From NCBI GenBank assembly GCA_900555985.1, contig USNF01000004.1, positions 3,819 to 67,818 on the forward strand: a stretch of DNA of 64,000 nucleotides, in the 5' to 3' direction. A program made the position numbers and the translations under genes. The notes beneath the pieces were generated by a model that was not told the DNA's origin, searched no databases, and saw nothing but the letters and a program-made list of their open reading frames with translations. Below, one piece after another: positions 42,098-51,333 of this stretch. How positions within the stretch are numbered: the stretch's first letter is position 1; every line of letters starts with the position of its first letter. The stretch is from an uncultured Gemella sp. GTDB lineage: Bacteria; Bacillota; Bacilli; Staphylococcales; Gemellaceae.

Positions 42098-44653
42098 TTA
42101 TCCATTATTTCCAAAACATTTTTCAACAAGAGTAGAGATGTTCGTAGCCATTGTACCCATCTCTTGCATTCTTCCATCTAATGCTTCTATAGATTTCCCT
42201 CTATTGCTGTTTAATAACTCAGCAAAATCTTTTGCTTGAAGTGCAATTCTGCTCAGGATAGCACCAATTGCTTTTTGACCTACTACTACATCAGATAAAG
42301 TTGCATAGTTGTAAATAGCTTCTTCTAAATAAGTTCGTAATTGAGCTTTTAGAGACGGTATATTCCCAGTTGTACTAGCTATAGTTCTAATAGTATTACT
42401 ATAATCTTCTTCAATATCACCAACAAACTTCACTGCATCTTTTATAGTTGAAGATATCGATATACTAGCCTCAACGGTTTGATAGTAAATTGGATCAACT
42501 TTTTTATTAGCCTTAGGTTTATAATAGATATTTGTTGGAAATTCATCTTCGACCGCACTACCAGATGTCTTAACGCTACTTAATCCACTATATGTATTTG
42601 ATATAGCAGATTTAGCAGTTGCTAAATAAGTAGTAAATGCAGTTATCATTTTATCACCTAAAGTTTTTGATGTATTATCTACTTGACTATCAAAGGCTTT
42701 TAGAGCTTCTAAATCATCAAAAAGATTAGATTGTTTAACAAAAGTATCAAAATCTGTAGGAACTGACCCTACCTGATAGTCTCCCATAACATCAGTATTT
42801 GAACGCCAGTTTTGTTCTATTGTTGAATCATTTTGTTGATGACTATTTGCCACAGCTAATACACTATCTCGCATACTAACAATACATTGTTCCATTTTAT
42901 TAATATTATCTAATTCTACAACCATTACGTCACGAATAGGATTCGCTATACCATCTTCAAATTTAGAACGGATATTTTCACCTTTAAAAGTTTTTTCTAT
43001 ATCTCCTTTAAAGCTATTTATTGTCGCCTCACCTTGTTGTGCTAATGTTGTTTTCGTAGACATCACTACTAACTGACCTCCTGGAGGCTTACTGTTAGAA
43101 CTCTTGTTACTATCAGTAGTAAGAGTCGCTAAGCTACCATTTAGTTCCGATGTTGAATTTTTTAATGTTTGTAATTTATTTGTTACTCCGTGATAATTCC
43201 AATGACTACCATCTTTATGGCACCATTCTCTAGCTCCACTAGTTCCTAACCAGTCAAATTGTCTAGAAAATTGGTATGTATCGTAGTCTACAATTTTTTG
43301 AAATACTGATTTTTTATTATCTATTTTTGTATAAAAATTATCTAGATCTTTTATACTTTGAATTAACTGTACTTGTTCTAGGTAACTAACTATCGATTGT
43401 TCTAATGTTTGAGTACGTTGGGCTTTTCTAGATTCAACATTACTATTAGTCGATTCAGAAACTGTTAGAAGATTACGGATTTGAGCTATATCTACTAATA
43501 AGTCATTTAGATTAGCTGCTAGTCCTGACATATTTTCATAATTTATAACAATCTCAGTTGCTCCATCAGCATGTGGAACTAAAGAACTAACTATCAGCCT
43601 ATCTTTACCAAATTGGGCGTCTAACTTACCATCACGATCGACATCAACAAATAGTCCATTCTCACTATTTATTAGTTCAGCTTCACCTTCACTTTTAGTG
43701 ACTTTAATTAGTTTCTCTGTATCAGGAGATTCCCATCCTTGTACTTGTTGAGAGTCTGCATCTATTAAATTACCATCTTTATCGAATCTATAACCACCCC
43801 ACATATGAGTTATATTCATCTTAACACCAGTATTAGCTAAATTAAGTCCAGGTATTTTATCTATAAATTCTAAACCGGATCTGAAAATTGATAAACCAGG
43901 AAAAACTTCATCAAATCTTCTATTATCAGCTTCAGATATCGGCATATTGTAACCTTTAAATTTATATACCTTTCCTACAGTCCCTTGACCTTTATTATAC
44001 CCTAACCCTATCATATCGTTAGAGTCTATGTAGTTATTAGTTTTACTATATAAAGCACTAACATTAGCTTTTTGTTCTGGTGTCAAAGTAGAATAAATAT
44101 TAGGACCTTGATAAATATTTACCGAATTTATTCTATTATGGTCTTTAACATTAGCTATTGCATATTGAGCATCCATAGAACCAAGTGAATGTCCATATAT
44201 ATTAATCTTGGCATTTGGATATTTCTCCATCATTTCTTTCAAATACGCCGCAGATGCTTCTAGTTGACCAGGTGTTTTACCCGGTTCCCCAGTCACTTGT
44301 CCTTTTATAATATTAAAGAACTCTGGTGCGTCATTAAAAATCCAATCCTTAACAAATTCTCCAGGATTAGTTACAAGATTAGATGGACTTGCTGATCCTT
44401 GGTACATTATTGTTATTTCTTTTACTTGAGCGCGTTCTTCCGCGGAAGCTGTTGGCGGTACCGCCTCCCTTCCTGTAGAAGTTTTAGTATAAGTAAATAT
44501 TTGTTCTCCATTGTTTGTACGATTGTTATTAGCATCTGATAATGTTCCTACATATTTCCCACTACCTGATGTTTCTAATGAATACCCAACTTTATGATTT
44601 TCATATTCCTGTTGAGCTATTTCTACATTTTCTTTATCTGTATATTGAGCCAT
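42098..44653 (-). CDS. TslA-like T7SS lipase effector with reverse domain order (851 aa)
   Basis: The N-terminal third is an alpha/beta hydrolase with nucleophile Ser156 in IYGHSLGSMDAQYA. Asp210 or Asp213 (NYIDSNDMIG) and His283 (MNITHMWGGY) are the likely partners. A calcium-type loop DVDRDGKLD follows at 337-345. The remaining 500 residues are mainly helical and polar, like an LXG-type targeting region but at the C terminus. There is no signal peptide. The same arrangement is known for S. aureus TslA, a T7SS-secreted lipase. It sits 30 bases after a small unknown gene at the end of the T7SS cluster, with GGAGGGG before its ATG. Secretion and lipid target are inferred. Confidence 0.78.
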   Translation of the reverse strand: MAQYTDKENVEIAQQEYENHKVGYSLETSGSGKYVGTLSDANNNRTNNGEQIFTYTKTSTGREAVPPTASAEERAQVKEITIMYQGSASPSNLVTNPGEFVKDWIFNDAPEFFNIIKGQVTGEPGKTPGQLEASAAYLKEMMEKYPNAKINIYGHSLGSMDAQYAIANVKDHNRINSVNIYQGPNIYSTLTPEQKANVSALYSKTNNYIDSNDMIGLGYNKGQGTVGKVYKFKGYNMPISEADNRRFDEVFPGLSIFRSGLEFIDKIPGLNLANTGVKMNITHMWGGYRFDKDGNLIDADSQQVQGWESPDTEKLIKVTKSEGEAELINSENGLFVDVDRDGKLDAQFGKDRLIVSSLVPHADGATEIVINYENMSGLAANLNDLLVDIAQIRNLLTVSESTNSNVESRKAQRTQTLEQSIVSYLEQVQLIQSIKDLDNFYTKIDNKKSVFQKIVDYDTYQFSRQFDWLGTSGAREWCHKDGSHWNYHGVTNKLQTLKNSTSELNGSLATLTTDSNKSSNSKPPGGQLVVMSTKTTLAQQGEATINSFKGDIEKTFKGENIRSKFEDGIANPIRDVMVVELDNINKMEQCIVSMRDSVLAVANSHQQNDSTIEQNWRSNTDVMGDYQVGSVPTDFDTFVKQSNLFDDLEALKAFDSQVDNTSKTLGDKMITAFTTYLATAKSAISNTYSGLSSVKTSGSAVEDEFPTNIYYKPKANKKVDPIYYQTVEASISISSTIKDAVKFVGDIEEDYSNTIRTIASTTGNIPSLKAQLRTYLEEAIYNYATLSDVVVGQKAIGAILSRIALQAKDFAELLNSNRGKSIEALDGRMQEMGTMATNISTLVEKCFGNNG

Positions 44654-44682
44654 TCTTTCCCCTCCAAACTATTCTGAATCAA

Positions 44683-44991
44683 TTATCCTATTAATTTATT
44701 AAACTCCGGAGAGCGGCTAAGAGCACCAAACTCTAAGCCTTTCTCCTCAGAAAATAAATTAAGCACTGTTCCTAAGACTATATCTTCATCATCGTTAATA
44801 ATAAATCTTAAGCTAATTCCACCCATAGGATTTACCTTTAAAGCATTCTCATCTATCTTATAGGTTTTAATCTTTCCATTAGGCGTTAGTGCCGCTTCAT
44901 CTAGATTTTTAAATAATTGTTCAGAAAGATCTTTTACTTCCTTACTCTCAACAATTTGTTTTAATGTCAATTTAATATCTTCAGCTTGCAT
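44683..44991 (-). CDS. Small unknown protein of the T7SS cluster
   Basis: I do not recognise this 102-residue protein. The start at 44991 follows GGGAGGT with ideal spacing; the frame is open seven codons further without a site. The N-terminal half is helical (LTLKQIVESKEVKDLSEQLF), and the rest is probably beta strands (KIKTYKIDENALKV, GGISLRFIINDDEDIVLG). It has no signal peptide, membrane helix or WxG motif. Placed between essC and the lipase gene, it may be an effector chaperone, adaptor or immunity factor (inference only). Confidence 0.65.
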   Translation of the reverse strand: MQAEDIKLTLKQIVESKEVKDLSEQLFKNLDEAALTPNGKIKTYKIDENALKVNPMGGISLRFIINDDEDIVLGTVLNLFSEEKGLEFGALSRSPEFNKLIG

Positions 44992-45046
44992 GTGTTTACC
45001 TCCCGTCTCCACGCTTGGCCTTATACTTTAAACTATCTATAGTTCA

Positions 45047-48000
45047 TTATTTTTCTATAATTTGTACAGAATAGTAATTTTGTCTTTCTAGGATAAATCC
45101 TTCCGGAACTTTTGTATAAGGTTCATTAGATATAAATGTATATCGTGTATGGTCTTGATCAGAAATACGCATACCAATGTACACTTGCTCTACTACTTGT
45201 TTTGTCAGTTTTGTTATACTATCATAACTTGCAATTAATTCTTGGTGATATCCAATAAATACTGGTGTTATGCCGTATTTTCCACCTTCTTTAACGAATA
45301 ACTTGAAGTCTTGTTCTAAAACTCCTGCACTTCTAAATACTGAAACAATATCTGGAATAACAATTATCCACTTAGAATAATTTCCTTTTGGATTTTCTAT
45401 ACGTTTTTTCAAATCATATATAATATTATTTACCGTTTCAGAAATATCCGTGCTGCTTACATAACGTCTTGCCCCAGTTAATTGAGAATGTAATACTTTC
45501 TCAGTTGGATCTAATAGTATAACTTTGTAATCATCCTGAATTCGATCAATATTATAATCGAATAAATCATAATACTTCTCTACAGACAACGGATTATCCG
45601 ATGCTAATAAGATTGACTTATCTAGTGTAAACTGAGCCAATTCACCAGTTTCATTATATAATCCCAGAACGAAGTTATTATTTTTATTAATAAATGGTTC
45701 TCTTTCTTCCATTGTTTTAATAGTGATTTTTTCAGGTAACATTGGAATTGATTTTGGATAATCACCATTCCAATACTCTGCCATATCTTTAGCTTCTTGT
45801 TTAACTTGTTCTATATAATCTACATAGCTATCGTATTTATACGGTTGTGCAACTTGGAAATGAATAATCTCATCAAACTTAACAACCGCTCGTCCTTTAA
45901 TTTCCTCTAAAGGAATATTAGAACGCCCAACGATTGCTGATAAATCACTATTATCAAATAAGAATAATGATATCTTAGTTTTGAAGTTAGCTTGTAATTG
46001 TAATCTCATCGCATTTACCCTAGATAAAGTAACTACAAGATACATTCCAAGAGAAACCCCATCCCTTGCTACCGTGCTTAACATATCGTTAAATGCATCT
46101 ACATATTTAGTTTCTGCCATACCATCATAGCTATCTATAAATAGATATATAGATGGAATTTTTTCTTCAGCCACTTGGTTATATTGATTCAAGTTAACTA
46201 CTCTAGCTTCTGATAATATTTTCTTACGTCGTTTAATCTCTTCATTTAATCTACGAACAGATTTCATTATTTTTTCGTTTTCATCCAAAATAAAATAATC
46301 TGCCACATGTGGAAAATCACTAAGCGATACTAGTCCACTAGTACCAAAGTCATATAAGTAACAGTGAACTTGCTCTGGAGTATTTTTCCTCATTAAATCG
46401 ATAGCCATATTTTGTAAGAATGTTGATTTACCAAATCCTGGACTAGAAACTAGTAGTATATGACCGATATTTTTCATATCGAAGATTAATGGTGATTGTT
46501 CTTGTTTTTCCGGAATATCTTGGTATCCTATTAGAACATTCTCATTTTCTTTCTCATTATTCCAATATTCTCTAAAGTCAGTATTTTGTAAGTCACTAGC
46601 AAATATTTTTTCTTCTAATGGTGGTAACCATGGACTAGCTACTTTATCTAAGCCAGTTTTTTCAAATATTTGTTTAGCTTCTTCAACAACTATATCCAAT
46701 TCAGTTGGTACAGCCTTAGCTTCTTTTGTATTTGATAATCCACTTAAGTCTTTATTAATTGGATTATACTGACCATTTTCCATTATTTCGTAGATTGTTA
46801 AATCTCTATTACTATCTTCTTCACCATCTTTGATATAGTCAGCTCCACTCCAAGCACTTTGGAATAATTCATATATTTCATTATTCCCAACTTGAAGATA
46901 AGCACGACCAGATTGTGTAATTTGCGCAGCATCCGGAGTTTTAATTATCTCACGAGAATCCGCTACATCTTGCACTTTCAAGGCTATTTTAAACTTAGAG
47001 TTTGACCAGATTTGGTCATTTACTACCCCACTTGGTTTTTGTGTGGCTAGTATTAAATGTATCCCTAAGGAACGACCAATACGTGCTGTTGAAACTAACT
47101 CTTGCATAAAGTCAGGTTGTTCTTGTTTCAACTCTGCGAACTCATCACTTATTATAAATAAGTGTGGAAGTGGTTCAGATACTTCACCTTGTTTAAATAG
47201 TTTCGTATATTGATTAATATGGTTAACATCATATTGTGCAAAAATTCTTTGACGTTTTTTAAGCTCTGCCTTAATTGATACTAAGGCACGATTTGCTTGG
47301 TTGGCATCTAAGTTGGTAATAGTACCAACTAAGTGAGGTAAGTCAGCGAATAAATTAGCCATTCCTCCACCTTTATAGTCAATTAGTAGAAATGCTACTT
47401 CATAAGGATGGTAATTTACCGCTAATGATAAAATATAAGATTGAACTAATTCTGACTTCCCTGACCCCGTAGTTCCCGCTATTAATCCGTGAGGTCCGTG
47501 GGCTTTTTCGTGAAGGTTTAGATATAATAAATCATCTCGACCTCTTACACCTAAAGGTACTGCCATAGTTTGATATGTCTCATTCATTCTCCAACGATCT
47601 AACATATTTAAATCTTCTACCTTAGAAGCACCATACATTTCTAAGAATGTAATAGAGTTCGGTATAGAGTTTCTTAATGTTTCCTCATGATTAATACCTG
47701 CTAAGTTTCTTGCGAAGCTTTCTTTTTCCGCTAAGCTTATAGGTGGTAGTGGTTCAAAGATTTTATCAACAAATTCCCCTTTTTGAAGTATTAATGTTGC
47801 TTTCTTCTCACTACGATAATCCACTACAGTTTTTACATGCTCTGGTAAACTCTCAATTACCTCATCTACAAAGACAAAACTAATACCTATACCAGTTAAA
47901 TCTTCATAAATATGCTCCATAATATTATGTCCTAATAATAATGTTAAATCAGTAATAATTACTACATAATGTGGAACATAAACTTTTTCTTTGTTTCCTT

Positions 48001-49435
48001 CTGACTTTTGACTTGCATCTAGTTTTCTATCTTTAATTATTTGATATAGAGATGTAAGTAGTTGGTCACGAGTTCTTTGATCATATACAAATCCACGACT
48101 GTTAAAAGCCTTTATTTTATTGTGAGGTAGCCACTTACTCCACTCCCACAGTTGTTTTTCTTCTTCCCTAAAAATAGTTATAAATTGAACATCGTGATAA
48201 CTTTGGAAAGCAGCTATTTGCATCATTAATTGTTGAACCTGTTCAATAACCACTCTTCTTGTTCCAATATATCCCATAGGTACATGTATATCATTTTTTA
48301 CCGCAACATCTTTAATAACTTTATAATAATCTAATAAGTTATTTATATCTTGGTCTACTTCAACTTTAACTTTTGTCGTTTCGGACTTATTATATTCTAC
48401 GTTGAAGCTAGGTTCTACTTCACCTTTTCCTAACTTATAAGTTAAGAAGTCAAAATAATAAGGTGTTTTTTCATAGATTCTTCTATCGACATTTTTTGCC
48501 ATGCTTAATATATTAGTAACATCTGGATAATGATAAGCTAAAGATTGTTTTTGTTCTTCAGCATATTTCGCTAATTCAATATATTTTCCTTGAAGATATT
48601 CTTTATAATCTTGAACTTTTTTAATTTGGCGCTCTTTGTAATTTTTCTTATCTGATACATATCCGTGTAATGATGTGATAATAGTAACTACAGACATACC
48701 AAACATCATAATCATCATTGCTCCACTAGATGAGTATATGTATATTAACGCCGTAAATAAAATCATCGAAGCAGGCATTAATAATAGTCTTAGCAATGAT
48801 TGACGAGTTGGATCCTCTTCAGTTGGTGGTGTTCCTATAATTATTCTATCTGTTGGTTCTCGAAGAATAATTCTTGGTGAACGATGGAATTCCTTCGCTC
48901 TGTCTTCTTGCTCATCTTTTTCAAAAACTACTAAATTAGTACTAACGTTAAAGTTACTTGCTAAGGCTAATGATTTATTTAAGATAACAATACTTAATCC
49001 TTCTTCAAATACTAAAACATCATATTCTTTTAACGAAGCTGAGTCATACTGTCTTTCACCATTCAAATAAAATAAACCATTTGTTATAATCTTAGTCCCT
49101 TCATCATAGCTAATTAGCATATCTAAATTACTATTTTCAATGCGAATATCTGCATCATTTTTTTGACCGATAAAAATATTATTTTTATCAACTAAATAGT
49201 ATCTCTCTGGTTTTAATATAACTAGTTTAAATACTACTTGATTTACTTTTACATTATACGAACCAAAAGAATATTCTTTACCATCAATTATTACTACATC
49301 TTTTTTTACTTTTACATCAACTTTTTCAGGTAGTTCTTCTAAATAAATATCACATGTATCTGTTCCCCCAACAACATATTTTCTACCAGGGTATAATGTG
49401 AAATTATTATCTTTATACATAATATATACATTCAT
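45047..49435 (-). CDS. essC: T7SS FtsK/SpoIIIE ATPase EssC
   Basis: A 1462-residue protein, close to S. aureus EssC (about 1480). N-terminal FHA-like domains (to about residue 190) are followed by two membrane helices (about 218-260). Three P-loop modules come next. The first has Walker A AGTTGSGKSELV (about 652) and Walker B FIISDEFAEL (about 760). The second has VSSPGFGKSTFL (about 1001). The third, after about 1200, lacks a proper Walker A. It is the motor of the secretion channel, and the C-terminal module usually selects substrates. It is followed by the unknown 102-residue gene and the lipase. Confidence 0.95.
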   Translation of the reverse strand: MNVYIMYKDNNFTLYPGRKYVVGGTDTCDIYLEELPEKVDVKVKKDVVIIDGKEYSFGSYNVKVNQVVFKLVILKPERYYLVDKNNIFIGQKNDADIRIENSNLDMLISYDEGTKIITNGLFYLNGERQYDSASLKEYDVLVFEEGLSIVILNKSLALASNFNVSTNLVVFEKDEQEDRAKEFHRSPRIILREPTDRIIIGTPPTEEDPTRQSLLRLLLMPASMILFTALIYIYSSSGAMMIMMFGMSVVTIITSLHGYVSDKKNYKERQIKKVQDYKEYLQGKYIELAKYAEEQKQSLAYHYPDVTNILSMAKNVDRRIYEKTPYYFDFLTYKLGKGEVEPSFNVEYNKSETTKVKVEVDQDINNLLDYYKVIKDVAVKNDIHVPMGYIGTRRVVIEQVQQLMMQIAAFQSYHDVQFITIFREEEKQLWEWSKWLPHNKIKAFNSRGFVYDQRTRDQLLTSLYQIIKDRKLDASQKSEGNKEKVYVPHYVVIITDLTLLLGHNIMEHIYEDLTGIGISFVFVDEVIESLPEHVKTVVDYRSEKKATLILQKGEFVDKIFEPLPPISLAEKESFARNLAGINHEETLRNSIPNSITFLEMYGASKVEDLNMLDRWRMNETYQTMAVPLGVRGRDDLLYLNLHEKAHGPHGLIAGTTGSGKSELVQSYILSLAVNYHPYEVAFLLIDYKGGGMANLFADLPHLVGTITNLDANQANRALVSIKAELKKRQRIFAQYDVNHINQYTKLFKQGEVSEPLPHLFIISDEFAELKQEQPDFMQELVSTARIGRSLGIHLILATQKPSGVVNDQIWSNSKFKIALKVQDVADSREIIKTPDAAQITQSGRAYLQVGNNEIYELFQSAWSGADYIKDGEEDSNRDLTIYEIMENGQYNPINKDLSGLSNTKEAKAVPTELDIVVEEAKQIFEKTGLDKVASPWLPPLEEKIFASDLQNTDFREYWNNEKENENVLIGYQDIPEKQEQSPLIFDMKNIGHILLVSSPGFGKSTFLQNMAIDLMRKNTPEQVHCYLYDFGTSGLVSLSDFPHVADYFILDENEKIMKSVRRLNEEIKRRKKILSEARVVNLNQYNQVAEEKIPSIYLFIDSYDGMAETKYVDAFNDMLSTVARDGVSLGMYLVVTLSRVNAMRLQLQANFKTKISLFLFDNSDLSAIVGRSNIPLEEIKGRAVVKFDEIIHFQVAQPYKYDSYVDYIEQVKQEAKDMAEYWNGDYPKSIPMLPEKITIKTMEEREPFINKNNNFVLGLYNETGELAQFTLDKSILLASDNPLSVEKYYDLFDYNIDRIQDDYKVILLDPTEKVLHSQLTGARRYVSSTDISETVNNIIYDLKKRIENPKGNYSKWIIVIPDIVSVFRSAGVLEQDFKLFVKEGGKYGITPVFIGYHQELIASYDSITKLTKQVVEQVYIGMRISDQDHTRYTFISNEPYTKVPEGFILERQNYYSVQIIEK

Positions 49436-49453
49436 ATAGTTTCACCACCTTAC

Positions 49454-50593
49454 TTATTTTTTATCACTTTTTTTATCTGCATTTTCATCAGTAGGAACAT
49501 ATTTTTTCTTAAGCTCTTCTAATTTAGTTTTATAATTATTTAATTGCTCTGTTCTCTTCTCTGAAGAAAGGCTAGGATCACGTTGGACTTCATCTATTTT
49601 TTTAGTTAATCCATACATTAATAACTGTGGATCATCTAAGAAACTAGCTACATCAATAGCTTCATCTATTTTAGCTTGTCCAATTAGAACCCAGTAGCGT
49701 AAATAATCTGAATTAGATTGATTATTAATTTTTAATAATTGTTCTTTTTGTTTAGCACTTAGCGGCTCTGACTGAATAACTGAGTATGCCACTATATATT
49801 TATCATCTTGGCTTAATGACTTACTATCTACTTTTTCACTAGTTTTTATTACATTAGAGTAATCTTTATTAATAAATGAAAGTCTAATGTCTAATAGGTT
49901 ATTTTTATTACCAACTGTCACAAAAGACATATAACCTACTGTTCCGCCTAATATTACCGCAAGAGCAGCAGTACTAATGAAACCAAATTTCAGGAAATTC
50001 ATCCTTTTCTTTGTAATTCTAGAATAGTTCTCTAAGTTTTTAGCTTTTTCTTCTTTATACTCTTCTGAGAATTTTTCAACTATTTCATCTAAAGTATTTA
50101 GATTAGCGATATACTCACCTAATAAATTACCTTTATAAAATTCTAAACCACCATTTACTAATTTTTCGTAATCAGCCTTATCGTCTAATAACGCCACACT
50201 CATAGCTTTATATATTTGTAAAAACTTATCGTATGTCATTTTCTCATAAGGATAGACTTGATTCACTATACCTCTATGTACTAGTAATGGTAAGCCATCT
50301 CTTGTGAAAACTACAGAATTTGTATCAAAATTATATGTGTAATTTGTATTTTCTACACCTGTATATACTTCCGATAAATTAATAAGGTATCGTAGTTTTT
50401 CTTCTAAAATTAAAGTCTTAACATAATCAAAATCTGTATAACTTTCTTTTATTATACTTGTTATACTGACAGTACTTTCTTCTACTTTTACATCAGTATC
50501 CACAAAATAAGGAACTTTTGACTTCAATAAAATATATGCAATTTCCTTATTACCTTTTATTTCTTCTTTTTCAAGTTCAACAGTATACTCCAT
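49454..50593 (-). CDS. essB: T7SS membrane protein EssB (pseudokinase)
   Basis: The N-terminal cytoplasmic domain (about 210 residues) has the EssB pseudokinase fold features. One membrane helix (FGFISTAALAVILGGTVGYM) follows, then an extracytoplasmic helical domain and a Lys/Asp-rich tail. The start at 50593 (379 residues) is favoured by GGAGG five bases upstream. An ATG four codons earlier (50605) is possible. EssB is a core channel component. It lies between esaB and essC in the usual order. Confidence 0.92.
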   Translation of the reverse strand: MEYTVELEKEEIKGNKEIAYILLKSKVPYFVDTDVKVEESTVSITSIIKESYTDFDYVKTLILEEKLRYLINLSEVYTGVENTNYTYNFDTNSVVFTRDGLPLLVHRGIVNQVYPYEKMTYDKFLQIYKAMSVALLDDKADYEKLVNGGLEFYKGNLLGEYIANLNTLDEIVEKFSEEYKEEKAKNLENYSRITKKRMNFLKFGFISTAALAVILGGTVGYMSFVTVGNKNNLLDIRLSFINKDYSNVIKTSEKVDSKSLSQDDKYIVAYSVIQSEPLSAKQKEQLLKINNQSNSDYLRYWVLIGQAKIDEAIDVASFLDDPQLLMYGLTKKIDEVQRDPSLSSEKRTEQLNNYKTKLEELKKKYVPTDENADKKSDKK

Positions 50594-50609
50594 GGTCCCC
50601 TCCATTTTC

Positions 50610-50864
50610 CTATAATTTCTCTACTACTAATAAACTTCCATTTCTTACATACTGTGAACTATATAAAAAAATAAAGCCTGTTAGTACAACATTAAAATTC
50701 TCTACTCTTATACTTGGATTATTAATTTCAAGTGGTAGCCCGTAAGACTCCACAATAATTTTCAATAATTCTTTTACAGTCATATTATTAGGTACTCTTA
50801 TATCAACTACCTTATCTATATATTTTCTAAAATCTAAACTTATATCAATATACTCTGTATTCAT
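50610..50864 (-). CDS. esaB: T7SS ubiquitin-like protein EsaB
   Basis: An 84-residue beta-grasp protein of the YukD/EsaB family, with TEYIDISLDFRKYID and VDIRVPNNMTVKELLKIIVE. It is cytosolic and required for or regulating secretion. Its ATG overlaps the essA stop by one base (TAATG), showing coupling. Confidence 0.9.
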   Translation of the reverse strand: MNTEYIDISLDFRKYIDKVVDIRVPNNMTVKELLKIIVESYGLPLEINNPSIRVENFNVVLTGFIFLYSSQYVRNGSLLVVEKL

Positions 50865-51322
50865 TATTGACCTCTCTTCCTAAATACTCCCCTATAAACA
50901 GATACCATCATTATTATAAACCCAGCAATAAGCAATAATATCATATTCCAATTTACCGCTTCTTCTTTATTTTTCAGTGCTATTTTTGATTTCTCCCTAT
51001 CAAGTTTGCTTTCATTAAGTAAAAACAAATGTTTTGTGTAATTATCCGCTACAGATTCTTTTTTCATCTCAGTATCGAAGATAAGAGCCTTATCTTTATT
51101 ATAAGATACAGACTCTTTCTCCTTTATTTGTGAAATATTTTTTGTTACCGTGTCATTAAATAATTTAGATAGCTCTGTTTCTTGTTCAAAATAATAATCT
51201 TCAGTTTTATTATTTTTTTTAGTTTCAGCATCAATTTTTAATGATCCATCTTCTGCTTTTGCAACTTGATTAAAAGATACAGCACTTGTTAACATAAAAA
51301 TTATTACAAATACTTTTTTCAT
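50864..51322 (-). CDS. essA: T7SS membrane protein EssA
   Basis: A 152-residue protein with an N-terminal signal or anchor (VFVIIFMLTSAVSFNQVAKA), a charged extracytoplasmic region, and a C-terminal membrane helix (WNMILLLIAGFIIMMVSVYRG) followed by basic residues. Size, topology and position between esaA and esaB identify EssA. It is a core component whose exact role is unclear. Confidence 0.88.
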   Translation of the reverse strand: MKKVFVIIFMLTSAVSFNQVAKAEDGSLKIDAETKKNNKTEDYYFEQETELSKLFNDTVTKNISQIKEKESVSYNKDKALIFDTEMKKESVADNYTKHLFLLNESKLDREKSKIALKNKEEAVNWNMILLLIAGFIIMMVSVYRGVFRKRGQ

Positions 51323-51333
51323 CTTTACCTCTA

